Positions 1 through 6,420 of a stretch of DNA of 10,912 bases are shown here, piece after piece (position 1 is the first letter of the stretch; every line of letters starts with the position of its first letter). The DNA lies in NCBI GenBank assembly GCA_964507795.1, contig CAZDQV010000070.1:1-10912 (forward strand), given 5' to 3'. The notes under the pieces were generated by a model, which was given only the letters and a program-made list of their open reading frames with translations, made no database searches and had not been told where the DNA came from. The DNA is from UMGS973 sp964507795 (GTDB taxonomy: Bacteria; Bacillota; Clostridia; Peptostreptococcales; Anaerovoracaceae). Both the position numbers and the translations under genes were made by a program.

Positions 1-87
1 AAAGCCTATAGACTCATTCCCTGTTACATTCAGTGAATAACACACAAGCTCACGTATGTTTTCATCATCTTCAAGTAAATATATCAT
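1..87 (-). CDS. Response regulator, N-terminal fragment (OmpR/PhoB-like)
   Basis: The minus strand from the ATG at 87-85 is open to the window edge for 29 codons. It begins MIYLLEDDENIRELVCYSLN, the typical start of a two-component receiver domain. A hydrophobic first beta strand is followed by the acidic pair D7 and D8, which in this family help bind the Mg2+ ion next to the phosphorylated aspartate, and then by the first helix. A GGAG ribosome binding site (98-95, minus strand) sits 7 bases before the ATG. Residue style suggests an OmpR/PhoB-type transcription factor, but the phosphoacceptor Asp and the DNA-binding domain lie outside the window, so the subfamily is inferred. It is transcribed divergently from dprA. 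Its partner kinase is not in view and would be expected further left. No clear sigma-A promoter for it was found in the spacer. Confidence 0.8.
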   Translation of the reverse strand, partial: MIYLLEDDENIRELVCYSLNVTGNESIGF

Positions 88-295
88 AGTAAATCTCCAT
101 ATCTGTTGCTTTGACTACAGATTGAAATCCTGTATGTCACTGATGCTATGATAACATATACGGTCGATTGAATCTATTTTTCAGACTATTTTTTTACCTT
201 TTTATTAAAAACTTTTGTTTGAGGCGAAAAAATTTCAAAAAACATATTGACATTAAATGTAATGGAGAGTAATGTAAGCAATTAAAGGAGAATAT
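88..295. other. Divergent intergenic region between response regulator and dprA
   Basis: This AT-rich 208-base spacer separates two divergent genes. It contains the ribosome binding site of the left gene (95-98), A/T tracts around 188-240, a candidate promoter for dprA (247-275) and the dprA ribosome binding site AAAGGAG (284-290). The heptamer AATGTAA occurs twice near the dprA promoter (256-262 and 271-277), which could be an operator or chance in AT-rich DNA. No RNA gene or terminator is visible. Confidence 0.6.
247..275 (+). promoter_or_regulatory. Candidate sigma-A promoter for dprA
   Basis: A perfect -35 hexamer TTGACA (247-252) is followed after 17 bases by TAATGT (270-275). The -10 matches consensus at only three positions, but these include the important first T, second A and last T. 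The start of transcription would fall near 282, leaving a very short leader before the dprA ATG at 296, with the ribosome binding site right at the 5' end. The -35 and spacing are strong and the -10 is weak. Confidence 0.5.
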
Positions 296-1144
296 ATGAG
301 CATGGTAAAAAAAATAGATATCACAGACAGCAGATATCCTGAAATCCTGAAGCTGATACACGATCCCCCGGCACAGCTTTATTATTCAGGAAATCCGGAG
401 CTTTTATCAAACAGGTGCATTTCCGTGGTAGGCTCACGAAAAGCCACGAAATATGGACTTGAAACGGCACAGAAAATGGCTCACAAAATCGGAGAGGCAG
501 GTATTTGTGTAGTAAGCGGCATGGCAGACGGAATTGATACTGCGGCACACAGAGGTGCCTTTAATACGGCAGGAGGGACTATTGCGGTATTAGGTTGCGG
601 CATAGATATGGAAACAACAGAGCGAAGAAAAAAGATACTTGAGCGCATAAGCAGCAATGGCCTTGTCATAAGTGAATATCCAAACGGATATCCCGCATCA
701 AGATATACGTTTCCAAGACGCAACCGAATTATAAGCGGGCTTTCAGCCGCTACAGTAGTTGTTGAAGCTGGATTTAACAGCGGCTCTCTCATAACTGCAG
801 ACCTTGCAGCAGAACAGGGCAGATGCGTATATGCTGTTCCGGGCAATATAACAAGCGGGGCAAGCCTTGGGACAAACAAACTGATAAAAGACGGTGCAGT
901 GCCTGTTGTCTCAATCAATGATATTCTGATAGATGCCGGCGTATATAATAATGAAGAAACAGAAAAGCTTGGAAAAGACGAAAAAATGATATATGACATA
1001 CTTTTGCAAAATGGTGAAATGAGACTTGAACAGCTTTGCAATATAACAGGAAAACGCAAAAGCCTTGTCAGCAGCATAGTTACAATTCTGGAAATAAAGG
1101 GACTCATATTTACGAGCTTTGGAAAAATTTTTATTGCAAAATAA
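296..1144 (+). CDS. dprA: DNA processing protein DprA/Smf
   Basis: DprA binds incoming single-stranded DNA during natural transformation, protects it and loads RecA. Homologues are also kept in species not known to be competent. The 282-residue protein shows the Rossmann-like DprA core: VGSRKAT at residues 45-51, SGMADGIDTAAH at 74-85, a GGTIAVLGCGID strand at 93-104, FPRRNRIISGLS at 139-150, and then the VVEAG / SGSLITA segment. Residues about 225-282 look like the C-terminal winged-helix domain. The length is close to B. subtilis DprA, without an added N-terminal SAM-like domain. After GCGID the usual 'YP..N..L' stretch is replaced by METTERRKKIL, a small divergence. The start at 296 follows AAAGGAG by 5 bases; a second in-frame ATG at 302 is possible. 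topA follows after 54 bases. Confidence 0.95.
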   Translation: MSMVKKIDITDSRYPEILKLIHDPPAQLYYSGNPELLSNRCISVVGSRKATKYGLETAQKMAHKIGEAGICVVSGMADGIDTAAHRGAFNTAGGTIAVLGCGIDMETTERRKKILERISSNGLVISEYPNGYPASRYTFPRRNRIISGLSAATVVVEAGFNSGSLITADLAAEQGRCVYAVPGNITSGASLGTNKLIKDGAVPVVSINDILIDAGVYNNEETEKLGKDEKMIYDILLQNGEMRLEQLCNITGKRKSLVSSIVTILEIKGLIFTSFGKIFIAK

Positions 1145-1162
1145 CGCATTTACAAATATAAT
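1134..1162 (+). promoter_or_regulatory. Candidate sigma-A promoter for topA
   Basis: TTGCAA (1134-1139; 4 of 6 matches to consensus) and a perfect TATAAT (1157-1162) are separated by the ideal 17 bases. The -35 lies inside the last codons of dprA and the -10 just after its stop. Transcription would start near 1169, giving topA a leader of about 30 bases. This would let topA be expressed independently of dprA, as expected for an essential gene whose transcription often responds to DNA supercoiling. It is inferred from sequence only. Confidence 0.55.
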
Positions 1163-1198
1163 CTGTTTTTGAAAAGGAAAAAATCGAGGAGGTAAATA

Positions 1199-3271
1199 AT
1201 GGCTGCAGAGAAGAAAAAAACAAAAAAGAAAATTCTCGTGATAGTGGAATCACCATCAAAAGCAAAGACCATAGGCAAATTTTTAGGCAGCAATTATAAG
1301 GTTACTGCATCGGTGGGACATGTAAGAGACCTGCCCAAAAGCAAACTGGGCATTGATATAGATAATAACTTCGAGCCGCAATATATATCAATAAGAGGCA
1401 AGGGAGACCTGATTAAAGCCCTCAAAAAAGAAGCGAAAGATGCCTCAAAAATATATCTTGCAACCGACCCTGACCGCGAAGGAGAGGCGATATCATGGCA
1501 TCTTGCATATATTCTCGGGATAGATCCGGCATCGCCCTGCAGAATAGTATTTAATGAAATAACCAAAAAAGCAATCAAAGAAGCTGTCAAGAACCCAAGA
1601 CCGATAGATCTTAATCTTGTAGACGCACAGCAGGCAAGAAGAGTTTTAGACAGGCTGGTGGGATATCAGATAAGCCCGCTGTTGTGGAGAAAAATAAGGA
1701 GAGGACTCTCGGCAGGACGTGTGCAGTCTGCAGCACTCAAAATCATATGCGACAGAGAAAAAGAAATAAACGCTTTTGTACCGGAAGAATACTGGAATAT
1801 AAATGTTGATTTCAAAAAAGGCCGGAAGTTTACAGCAAAACTTGTACAGCACTGTGGCAAAAAAATTGAAATACCAAATGAGGAGACTGCAAACAACATA
1901 CTGGAGGCAATTAAATCAGGCAAATATACAGTAAGCAAAATTGAAGAGAAAGAAATTTCAAGAAAGCCATATGCACCATTTACAACAAGTACAATGCAGC
2001 AGGATGCTTCCAACAAACTCGGATTCAACACAAAGAAAACGATGTTTGTTGCACAGCAGCTGTATGAAGGAGTATCTGTAAAAGGACACGGCACAATAGG
2101 TCTTGTTTCATATATAAGAACTGACTCGGTCAGAATAGCAGATGAAGCAAGAACAGCGGCAAAAGAATATATAAAAGAAAATTTCGGAGAAAAATATTGT
2201 TCTGACAACTATTACTCAAACAGAAAAAAAGAGGTACAGGACGCTCATGAGGCAATCAGGCCTTCATATATAGAACTCACGCCAGATGACGTCAAAGATT
2301 CGCTTACCGCAGAGCAATACAAGCTTTACAAGCTCATATGGTCGAGATTCATGGCAAGCCAGATGTCAAAGGCAGTATACAGCAGCATGTCTGTTTCAAT
2401 AGAAAACGGAGATTACACTTTTAAGACAACAGGCTCAAAAATGATATTTGACGGATTCAGAAAGGTATATGGAGCAGCCAAAGGTGAAGATGAGGACAAA
2501 ATCCTGCCCGAACTTGCAAAAGATGAAGAACTCAAAGCGATAGCAGTCAAACCTGAACAGAACTTCACACAGCCTCCGGCAAGATTTACAGAAGCAAGTC
2601 TTGTAAGAGATCTTGAAGAAAAAAACATAGGCAGACCGTCAACATACGCCCCTATAATCGGAACCATAGTTGAGAGAAGATATATAACAAGAAGCAAAAA
2701 AACACTCATACCTACAGAGCTGGGATTCCTTGTGACAGATATGATGGAGCACTACTTCAAAGAAATCGTGGATGTGGGATTTACATCTGATATGGAAGAT
2801 AAACTCGATGATGTTGAAGTAAAGGGCAGCGATTGGAAGCAGATAGTGGCTGAATTTTATGAGCCTCTTTCAAAGGAGCTTGAAACGGCGGACAGAGAAA
2901 TCGAAAAAATTGTAATTGAAGATGAGCCTACAGGGGAGCTGTGCGAGCTGTGTGGCAGACCGATGGTCAAAAAACAGGGCAGATTCGGAGAATTCATAGC
3001 CTGCAGCGGATATCCGGAATGCAAAAACACCAAGGCAATAGTAAAAGAACTCGATGTCAAATGTCCTCTCTGCGGCAAAAACATAGTACAGAGAAAGAGC
3101 AAAAAAGGCAAAATTTTTTACGGTTGCAGTGGATATCCTGACTGCAATAATGTATACTGGTATAAGCCAGTTGATGAAAAATGCCCTGAGTGCGGGGCAC
3201 TGCTGGTAGAAAAAAAGGGAAAGGGAACCACGTTAAGTTGTTCTAATCCGGAATGTAAATTTGCAAAATAA
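1199..3271 (+). CDS. topA: DNA topoisomerase I (type IA)
   Basis: Type IA topoisomerase relaxes negative supercoils by cutting one strand through a 5'-phosphotyrosine link. The 690-residue protein starts with a lysine-rich tail and the TOPRIM domain: VIVESPSKAKTI with E17, and the acidic metal-binding motif DPDREGE (D90, D92, E94). The active-site tyrosine is Y305 in SYIRTDS. The C-terminus carries three topoisomerase zinc modules with four cysteines each: C582/C585/C602/C608, C622/C625/C643/C649 and C662/C665/C681/C686. The domain order and length fit the bacterial TopA family. The start is fixed by GAGGAGGT (1186-1193), 5 bases before the ATG. hslV follows directly, with its ribosome binding site 4 bases after the topA stop, so the two are probably co-transcribed. 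No damage or missing key residue is seen. Confidence 0.98.
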   Translation: MAAEKKKTKKKILVIVESPSKAKTIGKFLGSNYKVTASVGHVRDLPKSKLGIDIDNNFEPQYISIRGKGDLIKALKKEAKDASKIYLATDPDREGEAISWHLAYILGIDPASPCRIVFNEITKKAIKEAVKNPRPIDLNLVDAQQARRVLDRLVGYQISPLLWRKIRRGLSAGRVQSAALKIICDREKEINAFVPEEYWNINVDFKKGRKFTAKLVQHCGKKIEIPNEETANNILEAIKSGKYTVSKIEEKEISRKPYAPFTTSTMQQDASNKLGFNTKKTMFVAQQLYEGVSVKGHGTIGLVSYIRTDSVRIADEARTAAKEYIKENFGEKYCSDNYYSNRKKEVQDAHEAIRPSYIELTPDDVKDSLTAEQYKLYKLIWSRFMASQMSKAVYSSMSVSIENGDYTFKTTGSKMIFDGFRKVYGAAKGEDEDKILPELAKDEELKAIAVKPEQNFTQPPARFTEASLVRDLEEKNIGRPSTYAPIIGTIVERRYITRSKKTLIPTELGFLVTDMMEHYFKEIVDVGFTSDMEDKLDDVEVKGSDWKQIVAEFYEPLSKELETADREIEKIVIEDEPTGELCELCGRPMVKKQGRFGEFIACSGYPECKNTKAIVKELDVKCPLCGKNIVQRKSKKGKIFYGCSGYPDCNNVYWYKPVDEKCPECGALLVEKKGKGTTLSCSNPECKFAK

Positions 3272-3275
3272 CTTT

Positions 3276-3280
3276 GGAGG
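3276..3280 (+). promoter_or_regulatory. Ribosome binding site that fixes the hslV start
   Basis: GGAGG (3276-3280) lies 8 bases before the ATG at 3289, so that ATG is the likely start. An in-frame TTG at 3274 overlaps the site itself and would have no upstream ribosome binding site, so the five extra residues it would add are almost certainly not made. Confidence 0.8.
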
Positions 3281-3288
3281 AAATTTTT

Positions 3289-3828
3289 ATGGTACAATTC
3301 CATGCGACAACAATATGTGCAGTAAGAAGAGGTCCGGACGATATATGCATAGGTGGAGACGGACAGGTTACAATGGGTGAAACCGCCATTATGAAAAATG
3401 GCGCCAAAAAAGTCAAAAAAATATACAAAAACACAGTACTTACAGGCTTTGCAGGTTCGGTAGCAGACGCATTCTCGCTTACAGAAAAATTCGAAAGCAA
3501 GCTTGAGGAACACGGCGGCAATCTCAAACGTGCAGCAGTTGCTCTGGCACAGCTTTGGAGAAGCGACAAAGCAGCAAGAAATCTCGAAGCTTTGATGATA
3601 GTTGCAGACAAAGAAAGCCTGCTGGTGCTCTCAGGCACAGGGGAAGTAATAGAGCCTGATGAGGACTTTGTTGCAATAGGTTCAGGCGGCAATTTTGCTT
3701 ATTCGGCAGCAAAAGCACTTTTTAATCATACAGACATGCCGGCAGAGGAAATCGTAAGAGAATCATTGAAAATAGCATCTTCAATATGCGTATATACCAA
3801 TGATCATATTTCCGTAGAAAAACTGTAG
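3289..3828 (+). CDS. hslV: ATP-dependent protease peptidase subunit HslV (ClpQ)
   Basis: HslV forms a double-hexamer threonine peptidase, related to proteasome beta subunits, that degrades proteins unfolded and fed in by HslU. The 179-residue protein begins MVQFHATTICAVRR. By family comparison T7 becomes the N-terminal nucleophile after removal of the six-residue propeptide MVQFHA. The GGDGQVTMG strand-turn, the GFAGSVADAF helix, AIGSGGNFA and the C-terminal ICVYTND are all family hallmarks. The ATG at 3289 is chosen because GGAGG stands 8 bases upstream. hslU starts 10 bases after the stop and its ribosome binding site overlaps the hslV stop codon, so translation of the pair is probably coupled. 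Residue 2 is valine, so the N-terminal serine nucleophile reported for B. subtilis CodW cannot apply here. Confidence 0.96.
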   Translation: MVQFHATTICAVRRGPDDICIGGDGQVTMGETAIMKNGAKKVKKIYKNTVLTGFAGSVADAFSLTEKFESKLEEHGGNLKRAAVALAQLWRSDKAARNLEALMIVADKESLLVLSGTGEVIEPDEDFVAIGSGGNFAYSAAKALFNHTDMPAEEIVRESLKIASSICVYTNDHISVEKL

Positions 3829-3838
3829 GAGGTATATT

Positions 3839-5275
3839 ATGGCAAACACACTATACAAAATGACTCCTAAAGAGATAGTGAAGGAGCTTGACAAATACAT
3901 AATTGGGCAGGATGAAGCCAAAAAATCCGTAGCTATCGCTCTTCGTAACAGATATAGAAGAAGCTTGCTTTCGGAAGAAATGAGAGAAGAGATAACACCT
4001 AAAAACATTCTCATGATGGGGCCTACAGGTGTAGGTAAGACAGAAATCGCAAGGAGACTTGCCAAACTCATGGACGCTCCGTTTGTAAAGGTTGAAGCGA
4101 CCAAATTCACAGAAGTAGGATATGTGGGCAGAGATGTTGACTCAATGATAAGAGATCTTGTAGAAGCTTCCCTCAGAGTCACAAAGCAGTCAAAGCTCGA
4201 AGAAAAATACGATATAGCAGACAAAATAGTCGAAGAAAAAATCGTAGAAGCAATCATACCGGGCAAAAAGAAAAACCCGGCCAAAACAGGATCCAGAAAC
4301 CCGTTTGACTTCATAATGAACAGCGGTGGATACCAGAGTCAGAAACAGGAGTATCTTGAGAGCAAAGACAGCAATAATGCTGGTATAGAAGACTCAGGTG
4401 TTGAATCGGCCAGAGAGCAGGTAAGAGAGCAGCTTCGTGCAGGACTTTTAGAGGAGCAATATATCGAAATCGAAGTTACTGCAGCTCCAAAAGGCAATCA
4501 GCTTGATATGAGCAACGAAGGCATGAGCATAGCAATAGGCAATATATTCGGCGATATGATGCCCGAAAAGAAAAAGAAAAAAAACTGCAAGGTCAAAGAT
4601 GCGCGCAAAATACTTAGAGAGCAGGAAGCCCAAAAGCTCATAGATATGGATCAGGTTACCGACGAGGCAATCGAAAATGCCGAGCAGAACGGTATCGTAT
4701 TCATAGACGAAATCGACAAAATCGCGGCAGGCGGACAGTACCGCTCAGGAGCTGATGTTTCAAGAGAAGGTGTTCAGCGAGACATTCTCCCTATAGTTGA
4801 AGGAAGTGTTGTAAACACCAAATACGGCCCTGTAAGGACAGACCACATTCTCTTTATAGGCGCAGGTGCATTCCATGTTGCAAAACCTACAGATCTGATT
4901 CCTGAGCTTCAGGGAAGATTTCCAATCAGAGTGGAACTCGAAAATCTTACCAAAGAGACTTTTGTAAAAATCCTTACTGTTCCCGAAAACGCGTTGCTCA
5001 AACAGCAAAAGGCGCTCCTTGAAACAGAGGGTGTTGAGATTGAGTTCGCAGATGATGCAATAGAAGAAATCGCAAACATGGCATTCCTTATGAATGAGCA
5101 GACCGAAAACATCGGAGCAAGGAGACTTCATACCATACTTGAGAAGCTCCTCGAGGATATTTCATTCAATGTGCCTGATATTGAAGAGAAGCATATTGTA
5201 ATCGACAGTGAATATGTAAAACAGAAATTCGAAGAAAAAATCCATCCGGAAGATCTGGACAAATACATACTTTAG
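3839..5275 (+). CDS. hslU: ATP-dependent protease ATPase subunit HslU (ClpY)
   Basis: HslU is the AAA+ unfoldase ring that caps HslV and threads substrates into it. The 478-residue protein has the N-terminal IVKELDKYIIGQ segment, Walker A GPTGVGKT (residues 61-68), the pore loop GYVG (94-97), a variable I-domain roughly from 110 to 240, Walker B VFIDEID (around 287-293, with D290 and E291), an arginine-containing ELQGRFPIRVEL segment, and a C-terminal sensor domain. It ends in LDKYIL, the type of tail that docks into HslV. The I-domain includes lysine-rich patches and a Ser/Asn-rich stretch. The ribosome binding site AGGAGGT (3827-3833) overlaps the hslV stop codon and lies 5 bases before the ATG. 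A hairpin follows the gene at 5284-5305. The codY gene found next to it in Bacillus is not here. Confidence 0.97.
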   Translation: MANTLYKMTPKEIVKELDKYIIGQDEAKKSVAIALRNRYRRSLLSEEMREEITPKNILMMGPTGVGKTEIARRLAKLMDAPFVKVEATKFTEVGYVGRDVDSMIRDLVEASLRVTKQSKLEEKYDIADKIVEEKIVEAIIPGKKKNPAKTGSRNPFDFIMNSGGYQSQKQEYLESKDSNNAGIEDSGVESAREQVREQLRAGLLEEQYIEIEVTAAPKGNQLDMSNEGMSIAIGNIFGDMMPEKKKKKNCKVKDARKILREQEAQKLIDMDQVTDEAIENAEQNGIVFIDEIDKIAAGGQYRSGADVSREGVQRDILPIVEGSVVNTKYGPVRTDHILFIGAGAFHVAKPTDLIPELQGRFPIRVELENLTKETFVKILTVPENALLKQQKALLETEGVEIEFADDAIEEIANMAFLMNEQTENIGARRLHTILEKLLEDISFNVPDIEEKHIVIDSEYVKQKFEEKIHPEDLDKYIL

Positions 5276-5283
5276 ACAGACAG

Positions 5284-5305
5284 GCAGCCGCAAATATGCG
5301 GCTGC
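5284..5305 (+). terminator. Strong hairpin after hslU (possible terminator or processing site)
   Basis: GCAGCCGCA (5284-5292) and TGCGGCTGC (5297-5305) form a perfect 9-bp GC-rich stem closed by the loop AATA, starting 9 bases after the hslU stop. The following bases AGCCTTTATA contain only three consecutive T residues, so it is not a textbook intrinsic terminator. It may terminate partially, or protect or process the 3' end of the hslVU message. The ribosome binding site of the next gene begins 9 bases after the stem. Confidence 0.45.
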
Positions 5306-5314
5306 AGCCTTTAT

Positions 5315-5321
5315 AGGAGGT
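5315..5321 (+). promoter_or_regulatory. Ribosome binding site supporting a TTG start
   Basis: AGGAGGT (5315-5321) is a near-perfect ribosome binding site. The only in-frame start codon at the right distance (6 bases) is TTG at 5328. This decides the start of the Sel1-repeat protein; the next in-frame TTG at 5340 is too far for this site. Confidence 0.75.
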
Positions 5322-5327
5322 ACCAGC

Positions 5328-5975
5328 TTGGAAATAACCTTGAAAATAAACGAAAATATATCCAAAGAACAGGCGGCCCAGATTACCGGGCTTGGCAATT
5401 TAATTGAAGAAGGAACACTTGTGGAGCAGGATTTGAGCGTGGCAGTCAAGGTATATATGCTTGCTGCCAAAGCAGGCGACCCAAAAGCTTTTTATTACAT
5501 GGGCAGAGCATACATGGAAGGCAAAGGTGTCATGCGGGATGAAGCAAAAGCAAAGCTGTATTTCAAACAGGGAGCAGGCTGCGGTGATATTGACTCAATC
5601 ATCGCAACCGGAGATATTTACTTGCAGGAAGGCAGCATGAAACAGGCTGCATACTGTTTCAAACTGGCTGCAGAAGCAGGCAATACAGAGGGCTTGGTCA
5701 GATATGCTCATATACTTGAAAAAACAGAAAATGATAATGCGGAACTTGTGCAGATATACAGAAAAGCCGCAGACCTTGGTAATGCTGACGCTGCGATGGC
5801 TCTTGGCAGGATTTACGGGGATCAGACAAATCCTGAATACAGCCCGGACATAGCACTTTTTTGGTACAGGCAGGCTGCAGAGCTTGGTAATTTATCAGCT
5901 GAGGCTGAGATTGCAAGAACAGCAAAACATACTGATAAAGATATTGATGTAGAGATAGAATACGATGAATTGTGA
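5328..5975 (+). CDS. Sel1-like / tetratricopeptide-like repeat protein
   Basis: This 215-residue protein is built of Sel1-like repeats, helix pairs of about 36 residues that mediate protein-protein contacts. Recognisable units include AVKVYMLAAKAGDPKAFYYM (39-58) with GRAYMEGKGV, a KAKLYFKQGAGCGDIDSI unit, KQAAYCFKLAAEAGNTEGL, VQIYRKAADLGNADAAMALG and ALFWYRQAAELGNLSAEAEI, covering roughly residues 20-200. It ends in an acidic tail (about 203-215, rich in D and E). There is no signal peptide or membrane segment, so it is probably cytosolic. It starts with TTG behind a strong AGGAGGT. The gene lies between hslU and a GNAT gene in the same orientation; a link to HslVU is only guilt by neighbourhood. 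The partner is unknown, so no specific function is assigned. Confidence 0.85.
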   Translation: MEITLKINENISKEQAAQITGLGNLIEEGTLVEQDLSVAVKVYMLAAKAGDPKAFYYMGRAYMEGKGVMRDEAKAKLYFKQGAGCGDIDSIIATGDIYLQEGSMKQAAYCFKLAAEAGNTEGLVRYAHILEKTENDNAELVQIYRKAADLGNADAAMALGRIYGDQTNPEYSPDIALFWYRQAAELGNLSAEAEIARTAKHTDKDIDVEIEYDEL

Positions 5976-5989
5976 GGCAAAAGAAATAA

Positions 5990-6406
5990 ATGATAAAATA
6001 CAGCAACAAAACAGATGTAAAAGCATATAACGAAATGAGGGAGGCGGTAGGCTGGAAGCCATTGGAACCGGAGCAGACCAGGGCCTGCCTTGACAATTCG
6101 TTGTATGTGACAGTTGCATATGACGGTGATAAGGCGGTAGGCTCTGCAAGGATTATCGGAGACGGTGGATATATGTACCTTATAGCCGATGTAATGGTAA
6201 TCCCGGAATACCAAAAAACAGGTATAGGCAGACATATGCTTGATGAAATCATCAAGTGGTTTGAAAATCTTGCGAAGGATGGACGATGCATTATGATAAA
6301 TCTTATGGCTACACCGGGCAACGAAGAATTCTATAAGAGATTCGGATTCGTCAGCAGACCTAATGATACCATGGGTGCAGGCATGGTTAGATGGTTCAAC
6401 GCATAA
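5990..6406 (+). CDS. GNAT-family N-acetyltransferase
   Basis: This 138-residue protein fits the GCN5-related fold, which moves an acetyl group from acetyl-CoA to an amine. After an N-terminal helix region come the strands VTVAYDGDKAVGSARIIGDG (residues 40-59), then YLIADVMVIPEYQKTGIGR (63-81). The latter holds the acetyl-CoA pyrophosphate-binding motif QKTGIGR (75-81). The C-terminal NEEFYKRFGF motif is typical of the fold. The substrate cannot be deduced: it could be a small molecule or a protein amine. The ribosome binding site is poor (GAGG at 5974-5977, 12 bases before the ATG), and the gene begins 14 bases after the Sel1 gene, so translation may depend on coupling. The U32 gene follows after 14 bases, suggesting one operon. 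Confidence 0.88.
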   Translation: MIKYSNKTDVKAYNEMREAVGWKPLEPEQTRACLDNSLYVTVAYDGDKAVGSARIIGDGGYMYLIADVMVIPEYQKTGIGRHMLDEIIKWFENLAKDGRCIMINLMATPGNEEFYKRFGFVSRPNDTMGAGMVRWFNA

Positions 6407-6420
6407 AAGGAGCTTTGTAA

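Noticed and set aside
3274..3288. TTG start at 3274 that would extend HslV by five residues
   Set aside because: The TTG overlaps the GGAGG ribosome binding site and has no site upstream; the ATG at 3289 is 8 bases after GGAGG and gives the normal HslV N-terminus.
3384..3403. Hairpin CGCCATT / AATGGCG inside hslV followed by A-rich DNA
   Set aside because: It lies within conserved HslV codons and is followed by A rather than T on the coding strand, so it is most likely a coincidence of codon use.
4259..4280. CCGGG / CCCGG inverted repeat in the hslU I-domain region
   Set aside because: It is a short stem with a long A-rich loop inside an intact coding region, with no sign of a regulatory role.
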